Of a stretch of 64,000 nt of DNA, positions 1-11,197 are shown piece by piece; the stretch's first letter is position 1, and every line of letters starts with the position of its first letter. The position numbers were made by a program, and so were the translations under genes. The notes beneath the pieces were generated by a model, which saw only the letters and a list, made by a program, of their open reading frames with translations, was not told where the DNA came from and made no database searches. Source of the stretch: Cylicocyclus nassatus (taxonomy: Eukaryota > Nematoda > Chromadorea > Rhabditida > Strongylidae); assembly GCA_958299035.1 (NCBI GenBank), contig CATQJL010000316.1, positions 27,596,012-27,660,011 on the forward strand, in the 5' to 3' direction.

Positions 1-1711
1 AAAGCAATTACTTGCTTTGGGTGGCCCTTGTAGATTTCCGCGCAAAGTTAGCACGATGTGGCTTTAGCTATTTCTAAAATACGAAGCCCCCTTGACTCCA
101 TCTTTCACGACATGCCCTTTGAAGCGTTTTTAGGAAAAAGAAACAAAATAGAACATTAAAACCAATTCCAAACTTTGAAAATAGTGATGTTTGTATGGTT
201 TGCTGTAGAAGCATGCTGTGTCCGCCTCTCCGCGCATCACCGCGGAAACAGCATTGCTGCAGCGATTCCAAAATTGTGGAGTTGTAACTAATGGAAGGAA
301 GGGGTTTGCGGCGATGCAAGAACGCATAGACAGGTAAGGGAATGTAAAACAGAATTATGTAAAAAGTATGAAAAAATCATGTGAAGGAGAAAAATGACTT
401 TTTCATTTAACGGCCACCTCAGGTGGGCTTTCGGTTAGAACAAGTCTTTCATTTTTTTTATACATTTTGCCAGCTCGCTATTGCCCCCCCTACTCACGAA
501 TTTTTGTGTCATATCATTGCGTATTGATTTTCGTTTGTTTAGGACACCGCCTTGTTGGAGCGTGTCACCTGCACTCCGGTGACGTGCCGATGACATGCTT
601 GCGACTCTCCTCCGCTCCGGACCCGCAAAATGACATCTCCGTGCTTTTTACCCAAAACGATATTCAGCCTCCCCGGTAAGACACTTGTGCCGAGTCTTGC
701 TTCTGCGCCGTGTAGAACTCTTGGGCCAGCCCACAGCTCTCAACTATAATTACGCATGATGCAATCTACAGTACACCTACAGTAGATCTGAAAGGCAGAC
801 AAAAAGTAGAGGTCATCCCTAGATTCGTACTCAGTGGTAAGCGGTACATTTCTCAGTTTTCAGCGAAGAAATTGGAAATATCAAAAGCCAAATTTCTTCT
901 CCCTACAAACTTCCGGAAATTGAGAGTAATCTTGCACCATCTCCTTTTCGCAAGAAAAGAATTCTTAAACTTTACTGCACTGCTCAACAAAATCGGCTAT
1001 ACGATGAACATAACACAATCTGCTCTAAACTTTTACATTTCTGAAAATGTTATGCTCTCTTGAATTGGAGTTTTGTGGAAAAAGTTTTTGGCAGTCTTCA
1101 AACTGAAAAATTTTTCTTTGATGGCTGCAATAACATAAAAGTGTCTAATTTATAGCCATAGTTTGCTGTTCATTAGTTTTTATCATCCAAAGGTTTTTTC
1201 GGGAAAGATTTATCTCAATTTGAAGTGGAGGTATAGAAAACGTGCATTAATTATGAATCAACCAATCAATCAATATAAGTTGCAACCAACTCTATACTTT
1301 TTGCCTTTTGATTGTTACGTACTTACTTACTGACATATTTTGAAATTGTGAGCTGCATATTGGCATAAACCGCATTTTTTACAAGCTAGACTAGCACAAC
1401 GATCCGGGTTTGTACATGCATTGTTGCTAAAGGTTGACTATTCAGCTAAAAAAAGGAAATTTTAACACTGTCAAAAACCAGGCGCTTTTTCGAGGCTGAA
1501 CGAGGCCCTGTGTGCAACATTGCCATGGATAACCGTCAACGGGTTAGGAAGAAACGCAAAAAAAACGCCGAAACTTTGCTGGGGTTATTTGCGCTAGTGA
1601 ACACGAATATCATAATCATTTGTTAAATTCTTTTCTTTCAACTGGAACCCCGCACTATATATCGATCGCAGTCCTACGAAAAGGCCCTATCATGCAAAAA
1701 CAGTTATAGGC
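1..1711. other. Non-coding stretch, no gene recognised
   Basis: Short unrelated ORFs only, none with a recognisable motif and none beginning at a convincing exon boundary. The segment 620-705 is similar to the right end of the hAT-like MITE at 12210-12453: both carry a stretch reading like TGCTTTTTA-CCC-AAAACGATAT followed by TGTGCCGAG. It is therefore probably another decayed copy. Confidence 0.5.
620..705 (+). repeat. Decayed copy of the hAT-like repeat seen at 12.2-12.45 kb
   Basis: The bases around 637-700 (CTTTTTACCC, AAAACGATATTCAGC, TTGTGCCGAGTCTTGC) match the right half of the element at 12395-12453 with scattered differences. I could not find a matching left end, so only a 3' fragment can be claimed. 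Confidence 0.4.
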
Positions 1712-1862
1712 GCTGCATGACGAAAGCGCAATACCTTTGGACTCGAACGCGGCTTTATTAGCCGCAGAGCGCATGAGGCATAGGATTCACAACGGTGAGG
1801 ATACTCGCGCACCGCGTTCGCGCCTGCTCAACTGAAGCTGCTTTTGCGCCTTCGTCATGCAG
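1712..1862. mobile_element. 151 bp MITE with CTGCATGACG termini
   Basis: Perfect outer inverted repeats: the left end begins CTGCATGACGAAAGCGCAA and the right end is its near-complement ending GCGCCTTCGTCATGCAG. The interior has a further partial palindrome and no ORF. A second, 102 bp member with the same ends lies at 53517-53618, so this is a real dispersed family rather than a chance hairpin. The superfamily is not determinable from the sequence. Confidence 0.7.
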
Positions 1863-2750
1863 TAGCCTTTACACTCTCGGCACAACAAATAACCTCGCTA
1901 AGTCAAGTATTAGGCAAATCTAATATTCATAAATTCTAATCTCTGCTTCCCTAACATAACTATCGTGATCCTCACTGCGACATGAGAATCTGGCAATTAG
2001 TAACTACAGTTGTAGCTTACGTTTAACTTACATAATAGCAAAATTTAGTGCATTATTTTTAACAGCAGTGGGGCAGATGGGGTTTTGGGATTTCAGTGCC
2101 ATGCGAGAGTGCCTCCCTCCCCCCCCCCCCGTCAACATCGCGCAAGTGCGACGTCATAACGCTCGAACTAAAGTAAGAAAATCGACCATGTGGAAGCTTA
2201 CACCTTGGGCCGGGGTCCTCCGAGCTGTCCGAATTCCTGCTATGCGGCATGCGCATGCCGCCAGCGATTCTGCGTCTCCGCCCTGGTGAGACCGCCAAAT
2301 GTCAATCGGTAAGGCTTTGGAAAAGGCAAGTTTTCGCCATTTTTGCGTCTTCCAATGTGGATTTTCGAATTCAGCGTTGCGGATAACCCCCGGTAAGTGG
2401 TTTTTCTAGTAATCGAGTTTTTGCCCGGACACTGCCTTTAAGAAGGAAAAATTCATTGAAATAAATTTAAAAACTTAGTCCAACTCAATGGCCGCCGTAG
2501 TAAACACTCTCTCAGCGCAGTTCGGCAAGGACGGACCCACGTCCAACGTAGGACATCTCAGTCCGGCATCCAGTGAGTTATTGTTCTGGGTGCGGTTTGC
2601 TTTTTAGACATGAAGACCTTGCGCGTTCTTAAAGAGGGACACCTGTACCGCAGCAATACTCAACTAAATTGTCGCGTAAGTTGCTCACAAGCAAAAGTTC
2701 TGATTTTTCTCTTTTGCACTCTATCCTCCTCATTTCACCATGGATTTACC
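1863..2750. other. Non-coding stretch with a 12-C run and an orphan transposon end
   Basis: No supported gene. Bases 2119-2130 are twelve consecutive C. Bases 2421-2441 (TTGCCCGGACACTGCCTTTAA) look like a right terminus of the TTAA/AAGGC MITE family described at 48560, but no partner left end was found upstream. Confidence 0.45.
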
Positions 2751-2872
2751 TTAAAGGCATTGTCCAGGTCAACTTGGGGTATTGGGATCTTGAGACAGTG
2801 TAAGAGCATGGCTCCTGGCTAACGCAACAGTTCAAGTGCAAGTAACCATGTTGACCTGGACAATGCCTTCAA
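2751..2872. mobile_element. 122 bp TTAA-type MITE (AAGGCATTGTCC ends)
   Basis: The left end TTAAAGGCATTGTCCAGG is inverted at the right end as CCTGGACAATGCCTTCAA. The terminal repeats are at least 18 bp long and the middle is non-coding. The TTAA/TCAA at the borders suggests TTAA target duplication. The AAGGC start relates it to the elements at 27818, 33725, 37383, 46285 and 48560. Confidence 0.65.
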
Positions 2873-3800
2873 GGTTTTCTGAATGTTTGGCTGACCATTT
2901 TGGAGCACGGAAAAGTAAGTGGTCTTAGGTTTAAGGTACGAAGTTCTTCTGAAAGGCTCATCTTAAGTCAACTGAGATGAATGAGGAACTGATGAACTGC
3001 CTATATGTTGAAAGCCCTTCTACCTTCGTAAAAAACTAGTTGTCATGCTTCCATTATGTTTCATTTCTTTTGAAAACTGCAGGATAGCACGAACATCAGT
3101 AGCATAGTCCTCAAAATATCTGGGATTTTGGCCAAAAACAAAGTCCAGCAACAAAAATTGATCAGTAAGGTTCCTTAATCTGAAAATCAACTCTACCAAA
3201 TTAGGTTAGAAGATAATACCTAAAGGCACAAACCTTGATGGATCGACAAAAAAGTCCGGCTTTTTGGCGAACTTCACAACTCTTTGCTTGGTTCCTTTCT
3301 GAAAAGTGCTCATTTGCAGGTCCACGAATTTTTAACGATGAATCACATCATATCAATCCTTTTTAACTTGCAAAATTGGATACAATGGGACGACCAAAAA
3401 GTTGGCACTAAAGTTATGCAAAACTAGTAGAAGGAACGTACCTTTGCAAGAACGTAAGTCTTGTTTAAATAAGGAAGAACTTTTCCTAAATAATCTAGAT
3501 ACTTCTCGACGTGTGCCCTTGGTTGTTCGAATGGCAGATAATGAATCCTGTATATAGTCCTGGCGATACCATATCCAGCGAACAGGTGAAACAGCTTAAA
3601 AAATACACGTACATGTCTATAAAAAGTGCAAGTGACTTCTTTATTTTTGTAAACAATTAAAATAGTTTTTAAAATTTAAAAGTTCAAGTAAGTCTTGCAG
3701 AAAAATTTTTAGGGGTTGGGACCCCGCAGAAATTTTGAAGAGCACCCCTAAAATTTTTTCGGAGTGCGTGGCTGACCCCAGCACCTTCATTTGAAAAAAA
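2873..3800. other. Non-coding stretch, no gene recognised
   Basis: AT-rich sequence. Overlapping minus-strand ORFs at 3641-3953 have no recognisable domain and look like read-through of the low-complexity A/T and C-run sequence near 3780-3820. Confidence 0.45.
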
Positions 3801-3801
3801 A

Positions 3802-3846
3802 AGTTCTGCCCCCCCCCCCGGACGGAAGTCCTGGGGACCGCCACTG
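3802..3846 (-). repeat. DNA-transposon terminus of the CAGTGGCG...CCAGGA...poly-G type
   Basis: On the minus strand this reads CAGTGGCGGTCCCCAGGA, then TTCCGTCC, then eleven G. I know that terminus (CAGTGGCG, CCAGGAT, G-rich run) as a very widespread animal transposon end. A related, more diverged end is at 4600-4652. The other end of this copy was not found. Confidence 0.5.
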
Positions 3847-4020
3847 GTACATGTGGGTACTGATAAGTATAGTATACTAGCAGAACGAAGCGGAGAAACC
3901 TTTGTGACGCACTCCAAATTTGGGTCTCTCGAGATTTTTTCAATTTTTTGCAAAGCTATTCTGATTTCTTCAGACTCTAATATTCGAAGTTTTATAGGGT
4001 GGTATCTTTATCTAAATGGC

Positions 4021-4049
4021 CTAACGTTTCGGCGCTTCACCGTCCTCAG
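4021..4049 (-). ncRNA. Hammerhead-ribozyme-like motif at the end of PLE copy C
   Basis: Minus strand: CTGAGGA (fits the CUGANGA core), then a short stem GGTG/CGCC with an AAG loop, then GAAAC and GTT, which could supply the cleavage triplet. It lies about 270 bases downstream of the PLE endonuclease end at 4318-4510, on the same strand. Hammerhead motifs at PLE ends are established. That this copy folds or cleaves is inference, because one extra base precedes helix II and helix III is very short. Confidence 0.5.
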
Positions 4050-4317
4050 AAGCTTGAAAAAGGCACAAAGCATCATCTGAGACACCAGACCATCAAATGC
4101 TTTTTCCAGCTTAGCTAGTATCGAGCTCTTTCCTAGTTCAATCCGTAAAAATCTTCAAAACCGAGATAAACCAACCGTTCATACTACGCTATACGAAGTG
4201 TCCGCGCCGGAAGAGTATGACAGCAAGACCGGGATTATGTGACAAAAGCGGACAATTGAGCTGCACTTTGTAGGGCAGATAGAACGTTTATCTGCGAATG
4301 GCTGGTAAAGTCTATCT

Positions 4318-4510
4318 ACCATCTATAGCTCACACATGCTACGACCGGCAGAAAGTCGGCAGTGATGGACAAGTACTCGTTTTTGTTATCCATTTCTGAC
4401 TCTTTGCCGGATCCTGAGTGCCTCTAATGCCTTTCTAGCCGAGATCTTTTTCTCGTGTGTTAAAACCGTGCATTTGATTTTGAAGTCCTGTCCATCATGT
4501 GAGCCGGTTA
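4318..4510 (-). pseudogene. PLE copy C: C-terminal end of the GIY-YIG endonuclease region
   Basis: The translated minus strand reads SHDGQDFKIKCTVLTHEKK then ISARKALEA. After a frameshift it continues KNEYLSITADFLPVV. This is colinear with PLE copy B (AKCEILTHEKETLARKALEAFW) and with the usual C-terminus of nematode Penelope-like proteins. The RT part of the same copy lies at 5601-5693, and the two are separated by the Helitron-like insertions at 4640-5448. Frameshifts and stops make it a dead copy. Confidence 0.7.
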
Positions 4511-4599
4511 TATAAAGTTGATCATGGAGTTGAGTTCGAACAAGCTGCTTTCCGATGTTCGCATTTCATTTATCTGTATATACATGAATCAGAAAATTT

Positions 4600-4652
4600 T
4601 TTTTTGCCCCCCCCCCCACCGAACCCGAACGGAAATCCTGGGGACGCCATAG
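4600..4652 (-). repeat. Second CAGTGGCG-type terminus with eleven-C run
   Basis: On the minus strand, TATGGCGTCCCCAGGATT then TTCCGTTCGGG and a G run (C at 4607-4617). It is homologous to 3802-3846 over about 45 bases. It abuts a TATG/TGTA microsatellite (4650-4690) at the start of the first Helitron-like element. Confidence 0.45.
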
Positions 4653-5117
4653 GTATGTATGTATGTATATGTATGTATGTGCATATGTATGTTCCGAATA
4701 GAAAATCTTGTTTCTGAATTGATCCGGACCAAACTTGGCATACATACGCTTTGGGGGGGGGTGGATGTTGTAAGCTTTTTTTCGTCATCAATCAATGTCG
4801 ATTTTATCGTTTTTTTTCGATTTTTTTGCATATGGGCTTCAGACTGGCACGAAGGAGGGGTAAATGAGCATCCCGATTACAAATGTAATATTACAGTTGA
4901 AATTATCGATTACCTTTATCGACTTCATCGATTTTTTCAAAGTTTGAGTTACGAGGATAAGGCTGCCATAGAGGATATGAGCAGGCTGATTTCGAAAATA
5001 AAAAGGGGATAGGGAATTGGCATGTAGTAATGGGAGCACGGAAAGGTTGTACGGGGATACTACAGTGTTTATCATAGTGTTTTGACAGGCCCGAGCAAAG
5101 CCGGGTATGTCAGCTAA
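4640..5117 (+). mobile_element. Helitron-like non-autonomous element, copy 1
   Basis: The 5' part is a TATG-rich run followed by TGTTCCGAATAG and CCGGACCAAACTTGGCA. The 3' end is TTTTGACAGGCCCGAGCAAA, a short CCCG/CGGG hairpin, then GTCAGCTAA before T. Hairpin plus CTRR-T is the Helitron 3' signature. The next copy starts at the very next base. The ORF at 4659-5012 has no Helitron motif and is incidental. Confidence 0.5.
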
Positions 5118-5448
5118 TCTTATATTTGAAGCTTGTGTGTGTGTGTGTTCCGAATAGATTTTTTATTTTTGAACCAATCCGAACCAAACTTGGCACACAT
5201 ACACTTCGGAGCGAGGAGGGTGTAGGCTACTTTGCGCCATGATCTATCGATTTTTTGCAAAGTTTGAGCTACGGGGCTGGTAGCTAGCACACCGGGTGGG
5301 GTAATTGAGCATGCTGATTACTAAATCAGCGGGAATAGGGAATTGGTATGTAAACTTGGGCAAAGGGAAAGGTTGTAATACAGAGATACGGATGGGAGCT
5401 TTATCATAGTGTTTTGACAGGGCCGGGCGGAGCGGGTATGCCAGCCAG
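5118..5448 (+). mobile_element. Helitron-like non-autonomous element, copy 2 (tandem)
   Basis: Begins TC directly after CTAA of copy 1, has a short TG microsatellite (5133-5149) and the same GTTCCGAATAGA and CCGAACCAAACTTGGCA blocks. It ends with GACAGGGCCGGGCGGAGC, GGGTATGCCAGCCAG before T. The CCAG end departs from the CTRR consensus. Confidence 0.5.
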
Positions 5449-5600
5449 TACAGAGTAAAATGACGTCATCCAGCACTGAGCATGAGCAATCCACTATTGG
5501 AAAACAGAATGATCTTGTCGAAAAAAAGAAAGGCAAACGGAAAGTTTTTGTCCTCGTAAATGCGGTTATCGCTTATATGTTTTGTTGTTTGCAATGTGGA

Positions 5601-5693
5601 ATAACCGTTGCTGCGAACAAATTTTGAAAACACGCATCTTGCTTCGCGGTGCTCATCTTCTCCCGAGCACACCAATGTTGCTGTCCTGAACAT
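5601..5693 (-). pseudogene. PLE copy C: RT C-terminal fragment
   Basis: Minus-strand reading MFRTATLVCSGEDEHREAR then CVFSKFVRSNGY. This corresponds to the block in PLE copy A (MFKTAARSF...) that follows the KWYRKP segment of the Penelope RT. About 31 residues are recognisable and the rest is lost or disrupted. Same strand and order as the endonuclease fragment at 4318-4510. Confidence 0.65.
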
Positions 5694-6087
5694 ATTTAGG
5701 GTATTACAGCCCGCTTAGCACTACAAATGTGCGGAGTTCGTGTTACAGAGGATGTTTTTGAAATATTCTTACGAAATAACTCCATTTTCACAACGCCGTT
5801 GGTTAAGCTGACCATTGTGTTCAAATAAGGTAAACATTCTCCCTGTCTTCCTGTGGTTTTCGCGCGTTAACTTGATGTACTAACGTAAGTTAGGAATCCT
5901 AAACATCCGTTCATTTCAGACTGTGTTCTAGTAGCTAAACAGTAGTCGTCGATGTCGGTGCATCAATGGCATCTGCCTTAGCACAGATTCTTCAATATTT
6001 TCCATGAAACAGATTGCAAGAATCGGTACTAGTCGCTGACCATAGCGAAATCGCAGATTTGAGAATAGCGCTCAATTGGACATTATA
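5694..6087. other. Non-coding stretch, nothing recognised
   Basis: Presumably includes the decayed upstream part of PLE copy C, but I could not align it. Confidence 0.4.
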
Positions 6088-6766
6088 CAGGGTGTCCCAA
6101 AAAAATGTGAACACTGTTTGATCGTTAATAACTCCATTGCTTTTAGGTCTTTCGCCGAGCTTGAGGCATCATTCTGTAGAGCGAGGTTCAACTTGAATTT
6201 GTAGTATGGAGCGAATCACTGACCGCTCTTCGTTAATGTAGGATTACGTTATGAACTTCTAACATGTGGATCCATTGTGAAATATGCCATTTGACAAAAT
6301 TTTCTTCAAAATTTCTGAAAAGTCGTGCACTGGGGTTTTCGCTCACGCTGAATCCACTGCACAACTTTTTAAGAGTGTTTTTTGCTTTTTTGACGGTGTA
6401 ATCACACTTCTGACAAATGCTGGAAATTCAGCTACTACGGTTCACCTGGGCTAAACTTGGAAAGAAGCATCACAGTAAAGTGGCAATATCATATTCGAAA
6501 TTTGCGGCTTCCATTACCATAGTTCAAGAGTTTTGGGCTTGTTTGGTTTTGTTCCGAGGCATAAAATGGCCTCCAATGGTGTAAAACCCTTGTCGAAGTT
6601 CCTACCGTAATCCTACAGTAATGAAAAACTGTCAATGATTCGCGCCATACTATAGATCTAAGTTGAACCTTGCCCTGTAGAATGGTGCTTAAAGCTCGGA
6701 GAAAGACTTGAAAGCAAAGGAGTTATTAACGATCAAACAGTGTTCACATTTTTTTGGGACACCCTG
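6088..6766. mobile_element. 679 bp Tc1/mariner-type MITE, CAGGGTGTCCC ends
   Basis: The ends CAGGGTGTCCCAAAAAAA and its complement are flanked by TA on both sides (6086-6087 and 6767-6768). The inverted repeats run about 160 bases: the block GTGAACACTGTTTGATCG and later TAGGATTACG recur inverted at 6605-6766. There is no transposase. CAGGGTGTCCCAAAA with TA duplication is typical of mariner-type elements. Confidence 0.8.
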
Positions 6767-9305
6767 TATACAGTATTTATACATTAAGGTGGCACATAAG
6801 TTCTTATTATACAGCTTTTGTCTTTTTGAACGTAGCGCATTCATTTTCTGGCAATATAAGCTTTATGATGTAAACTGCAAATGCGGACATTTTTGCCGAA
6901 TTTTGCCCAGGGTGTATTCGACATGCTGATCACAAAAATGAGACCCGTTTTGCATGAAAAGGCCTCTTTCGTAAGGTCAAAATGACTGTTATCTTAGCAA
7001 CAAATGAATATGATATTCGTGTTCACCGTATATTCGTGTTCACTGTTAACCGTATCGTACCGTATTATTCCATTGTGCAAAAATTCCGCGAGTCCTGAGT
7101 TTTCGCTTTTTAGTTATTAACAAATTGCCCTCAAATCTTGACGCATTTGACTTGTTCTACTTCTCAAAAACGCCTTATCTTAGTTTGTCTTTGGACTTCA
7201 CTTCTTTCTTACTGATTATGACGTGCCAACTTCTAGCTACATGCTGCCTACAATTCCTTTTGGATATTTTTGTTCAGGTTTTGTACGGCTTCATGTTTGC
7301 CGAAAAACCATGAGACTTGGATTTTCAAGGGTTTTCGAAAAATGCTTGAATTTTTTCTACAACGTTATCATAAATCGAACAGTTTGCGAAGACTTGCAGC
7401 TTACGTCACACTCTACACGATGCCAAATGAGAGTGCTACATTCAGCAAGAAGAAAGTTTTAAGAAAAGTTGCAAAACAAAGTTGTCAGTCTGTGAAGTCT
7501 CATGTAAACCTTCAAAGATTTTTTCTCACTTACCCTAATTCCTCCTCTACTGATGTAGATTGCGTCAATTTTCATGGAAAGCAAATACAGCATTACCTAG
7601 TTGTGATTTTCTTCGAAACCGCAGCAATTTGTTCACTTCCTTGATTTGGGGTTTTTATTATTTAAATCTTTGCAGACGTGTTTTATCATGCAATATCGCA
7701 GCGGGCACAGCACAAGAAGCAAAGGGATAGCAATAATCGATATGCCGAAGCAAGGTCTACAAAATAAATCTTAACATTTCTGGGTGAAGTTTGGACCAAA
7801 TTTCGAAAATAAGTACAAAGTTTGAAGAATATTAAAGAATCTCTTCTGGAAGGTCATTGGAAGAGCTTGCATTGCTCTATCAAATGACACCCAGCTCACT
7901 GTTTTCCATGATCACTCTTTCGCCGTAGGATGCGATGCGCCATTATTTTCTGGACAACTTATTAGAAATCAGACCGAAGCGAACAGCTCCGTCATCTTTT
8001 AAAAGACGTCATAGCTGTTAGCAAATGTAATCTTAAGATAAATGCAAAGCTAGATAACCAGTTGATTACAAATTCACATTTCGCTGTTTCTACTTGTACC
8101 TGACCAGCTTTGTTTACTCAAAACAAACGTTAGGCGGTTTACTCGAAAAAATACAAAATCACAGTGTTTCAGTTTCTCGCAGGCAGCGGCGCTTGAGACG
8201 AGTTGCAGTTTGGTACTCCGGGCGCCTTGAGGCTGGCTTATATGCCAATATCACCGCGGTCTCGAGATTTCAAATTTATTGTTCTTTTTCGCTTTCATGG
8301 TAATTTTATCTGATTTGCCATACTGCATCACAATATTTTACAACTGTCCAGATAGAAATATAAGTGATTTGATGCTCGAGTCCCTTTTGAAGTATCCTAT
8401 CTCAATGGTAGTCGCTCGCTTTGTAGATCTGTTATGGTTGTTCGGCGAATGTGGGGGCGGTGCAAGACAAATGCGTCGAAAAGCACCGCAATGAGTTTTT
8501 TTTTCGTTACAGACTTTGTAAAACGAATGCTATAGACCTAAAGCAAGCCTCAGCGCCCTTAAAATGTATGGCAGATCAGAAGTTATATCTATAGTATTAG
8601 GTAAGATCAAAAGTATAGCCAGGGTTGAGCGTGGGATCAGGCGCGCCCGACCTGGGGGATCGTATTGAGGGTAAGACTGAGGGTAGGGGTCGTAGTTAAG
8701 AATCGAATTCATTAGTTAGGGAGATAGTGTGAAGGTGAAAGAAGAAATGCGCTAGTCCGGTGGATATCGCGATCACATGAAGGAATGACGGTCTTGAACA
8801 GCATCTGTTTGTTTCTACAGCGGAAGTTTCAGCCAAAATTCAAATCTTCTCTTTTACCTTGACATATGAGGTAAACAAGGAAGCTTGCTGTGTGAAATGG
8901 GTATCATTTCCATAATCAACAGGTCAAATTACCTCTATGCGCTCTACAAACCATTACCTACTGCAGTTTCTAGTGTTTCTCAATGCCTAAAAAGCGTGAT
9001 TTTCGAACGTGATCAACTTGGTTTCAGAAGTGAGAAAAGTCAGCTTTTGTATACTCATAACAAAGTAATGTTCTCTACAAGTCTAAGCTACAAATTGGAC
9101 TTCATATTGCTTTCGAACAGTGAAGTAAGAAGTGCTGCCAAAATTCCAGTCGGCGCGTTTTTTACGATGAGTGCTTCAACTTCTCGGATTAGCACAAGGC
9201 CGAAACAAGTCGAATCAAGCTCAAACACTTACAGTGGAATCTTCGAGGATTAGGCTAGCGAATCACATAAAGCTTGGGTAGAAAAGCATTTTCGGAAATA
9301 AAGTT
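6767..9305. other. 2.5 kb non-coding stretch, no gene recognised
   Basis: Two longer plus-strand ORFs occur (7270-7644, 124 residues; 8885-9253, 122 residues). Neither has a motif, signal peptide, repeat or transmembrane pattern I can name, and neither is bordered by clear splice signals. They could be chance ORFs or unrecognised exons. Confidence 0.4.
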
Positions 9306-9735
9306 AATGGGGTCAGGCGCAACCCCACAAAAGGTCAGGCCGCCTGAGCGAGGGGTTGCGCCTGTCCCTCTTAACTTGCCTTCAACATTCAAAAATCGCC
9401 CCTTTTTTGATATGAGTATTGAGCGCAAAGCCTCTTTTTGCTATATTGAAAATTTTAAGCCAAACACTCCACCCCTGTGAAAATTATTGCTCCGAAAAAA
9501 GGACTATCCAAATCTAAAACTTGCCGTCAAGTTCCGTGTGGCTGTGCAATCGCAGAAAGTCGGGCCTATAGACTTTCAAAAATAGAAACCTGCAGTGAAA
9601 GCTGGTCTTCTTCAAAATATAATATAACACTCTAAGGACTAGGAGGTGAAGCGGAGGGTCGTTTAGGGGCTTTCACAGGGGGGGGGTCGTTTTTGAAGGA
9701 CTTGTGCCTGACCTTTTGCTCAACCCTGAGTATAA
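9306..9735 (+). repeat. Dispersed repeat, about 430 bp, GGTCAGGC ends
   Basis: Starts near GGGGTCAGGCGCAACCCC and ends near GTGCCTGACCTTTTGCTC, giving weak inverted ends. The interior (CATTCAAAAATCGCCCC, CCACCCCTGTGAAAATTA, CTTGCCGTCAAGTT, AAAGTCGGGCCTA) recurs in inverted orientation at 63636-64000. It contains a nine-G run at 9678-9686. Probably a non-autonomous transposon of unknown class. Confidence 0.65.
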
Positions 9736-9780
9736 CCTCCTCTCGACTGAATAAACCGCTTCGAATAACTATTCATCTAA

Positions 9781-10335
9781 AAGAGAAAACCATTTTCTTA
9801 CAGCAGTATCTTCGCCATAAATTGGCATACGAAAGCTCGAGAGTTGGAAGCGATTGAAGAAAATTAAGATTGGCATTTCTCAAGCAGAATCGCAAAAAAT
9901 TCTGGAGGATTTTTGTTTGATGTAGAAAATTGTGCTCTTTACTGGAGTGCCTTTTTTATGAATCAAAACGAAAAAGAATCAGAAATAGATAAAGAGAGTT
10001 GCTTTAGTACTGCAATTTTTGAGCATGCTTAAGAAGCCCAAAAACGTCACAGAGAAGACAGAAAAAGGCATAAACATGGGTCTTGTGACATTCTCTTTCT
10101 AGCTGGAAATTCGTGTCATCGAGAGCAATTTTGATTTTCGTGAAAAACGTAGACCGAAAACCCGGAAATATTATGAAAATCAAAATTGCTCTCGACTGGC
10201 ACGAATTTCTCTCAGTTGGAAAGAGAAGGTCCCATGATTATGAAATTTCCGGTTTTTTATGAGGTTTTCGGGTTTTCTTGATTTTTATGCCAATTCATGG
10301 CAAAACTGCTGTAAAAAAAATGGTTTCCTCTTTCA
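9781..10335. mobile_element. 555 bp fold-back element
   Basis: Outer arms: AAACCATTTTCTTACAGCAG and ATAAATTGGCATAC at 9786-9830 recur inverted at 10285-10335. Inner arms: CTCTTTCTAGCTGGAAATTC and CGAGAGCAATTTTGATTTTC at 10087-10140 recur inverted at 10174-10232. Two nested hairpins without coding content suggest a fold-back or MITE-in-MITE arrangement. Confidence 0.6.
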
Positions 10336-10844
10336 GAAGAATTTAAATTCAAAAAAATCTATCGAGTCGAAAGAAAGTTGTGTTTTTGAAATGGCGAATA
10401 AACTTTTGATCTCACCTAATATATAGAAAAAATGTGCCCTAAATCCCATAAGGGGGCAGTAATACGAATAAAGAACGATGGTACAACTGATACCACCATC
10501 AATGTTCTGAGTACGTAATCCAGAGGAGAAACGAAAAGATGTTTTACAAGAACTCAAGAATGAAGTAAAGTGGGAACGCTTTGAACCACATGTCCAAGTT
10601 TATATTACACAACAAAGCAGAATCGGTTGCACTCATGCCTATAGAGGTAGCATGCGAACCATTACAATTGAAAAAGGAAAAAGAGTGCAAGGTCTGAACA
10701 AGTACTTTCTCAGAACAAGAACGAGTACCTCAAAGTAACTGAAATCGCTACTGCGGTCATCCGCATATGGAGCACGCCTCAATGCGTCTGCAGCGTAGTC
10801 TGAGGCAACTCTGTCTCTTCCATAAAAAAGGCACAAGATTTCAA

Positions 10845-11130
10845 AAGGCTAGTTAGGTGGCAAATCCGGCTTCGTTCAACCCTAACAATAATTATTCGGA
10901 AAGCAGGGTTCATCCACCCCCTTCCCCCCCCCCCCCGATACCAACTCCCAGCCACGTAGATTTTTGAAAAATCAATTAAATAAATAGGTATCGATCGACG
11001 GCGAAAAATAGCCCATGACACTCGCCCCGCCCCGAATTGTATGTGTGCAAAGTTTGTTCCGGATTGGCTTGAAAATCAAAATATCTATTTGGAGCATACA
11101 TACAAGCAGACCCTTAGCTATATATACACG
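10845..11130 (-). mobile_element. Helitron-like element remnant, minus strand
   Basis: Minus-strand blocks match the copies at 4640-5448: TATTTTGATTTTCAAGCC, AATCCGGAACAAACTTTGCA, and GTGGCTGGGAGTTGG preceding a thirteen-G run (C at 10924-10936). The 3' end AAGCCGGATTTGCCACCTAA resembles hairpin plus CTAA. Confidence 0.4.
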
Positions 11131-11197
11131 ACTAGTGACACTACGGGTCGCTAACAAGTGGAAAGGCAGATACATTGACGCATATGTAGGACAATAA

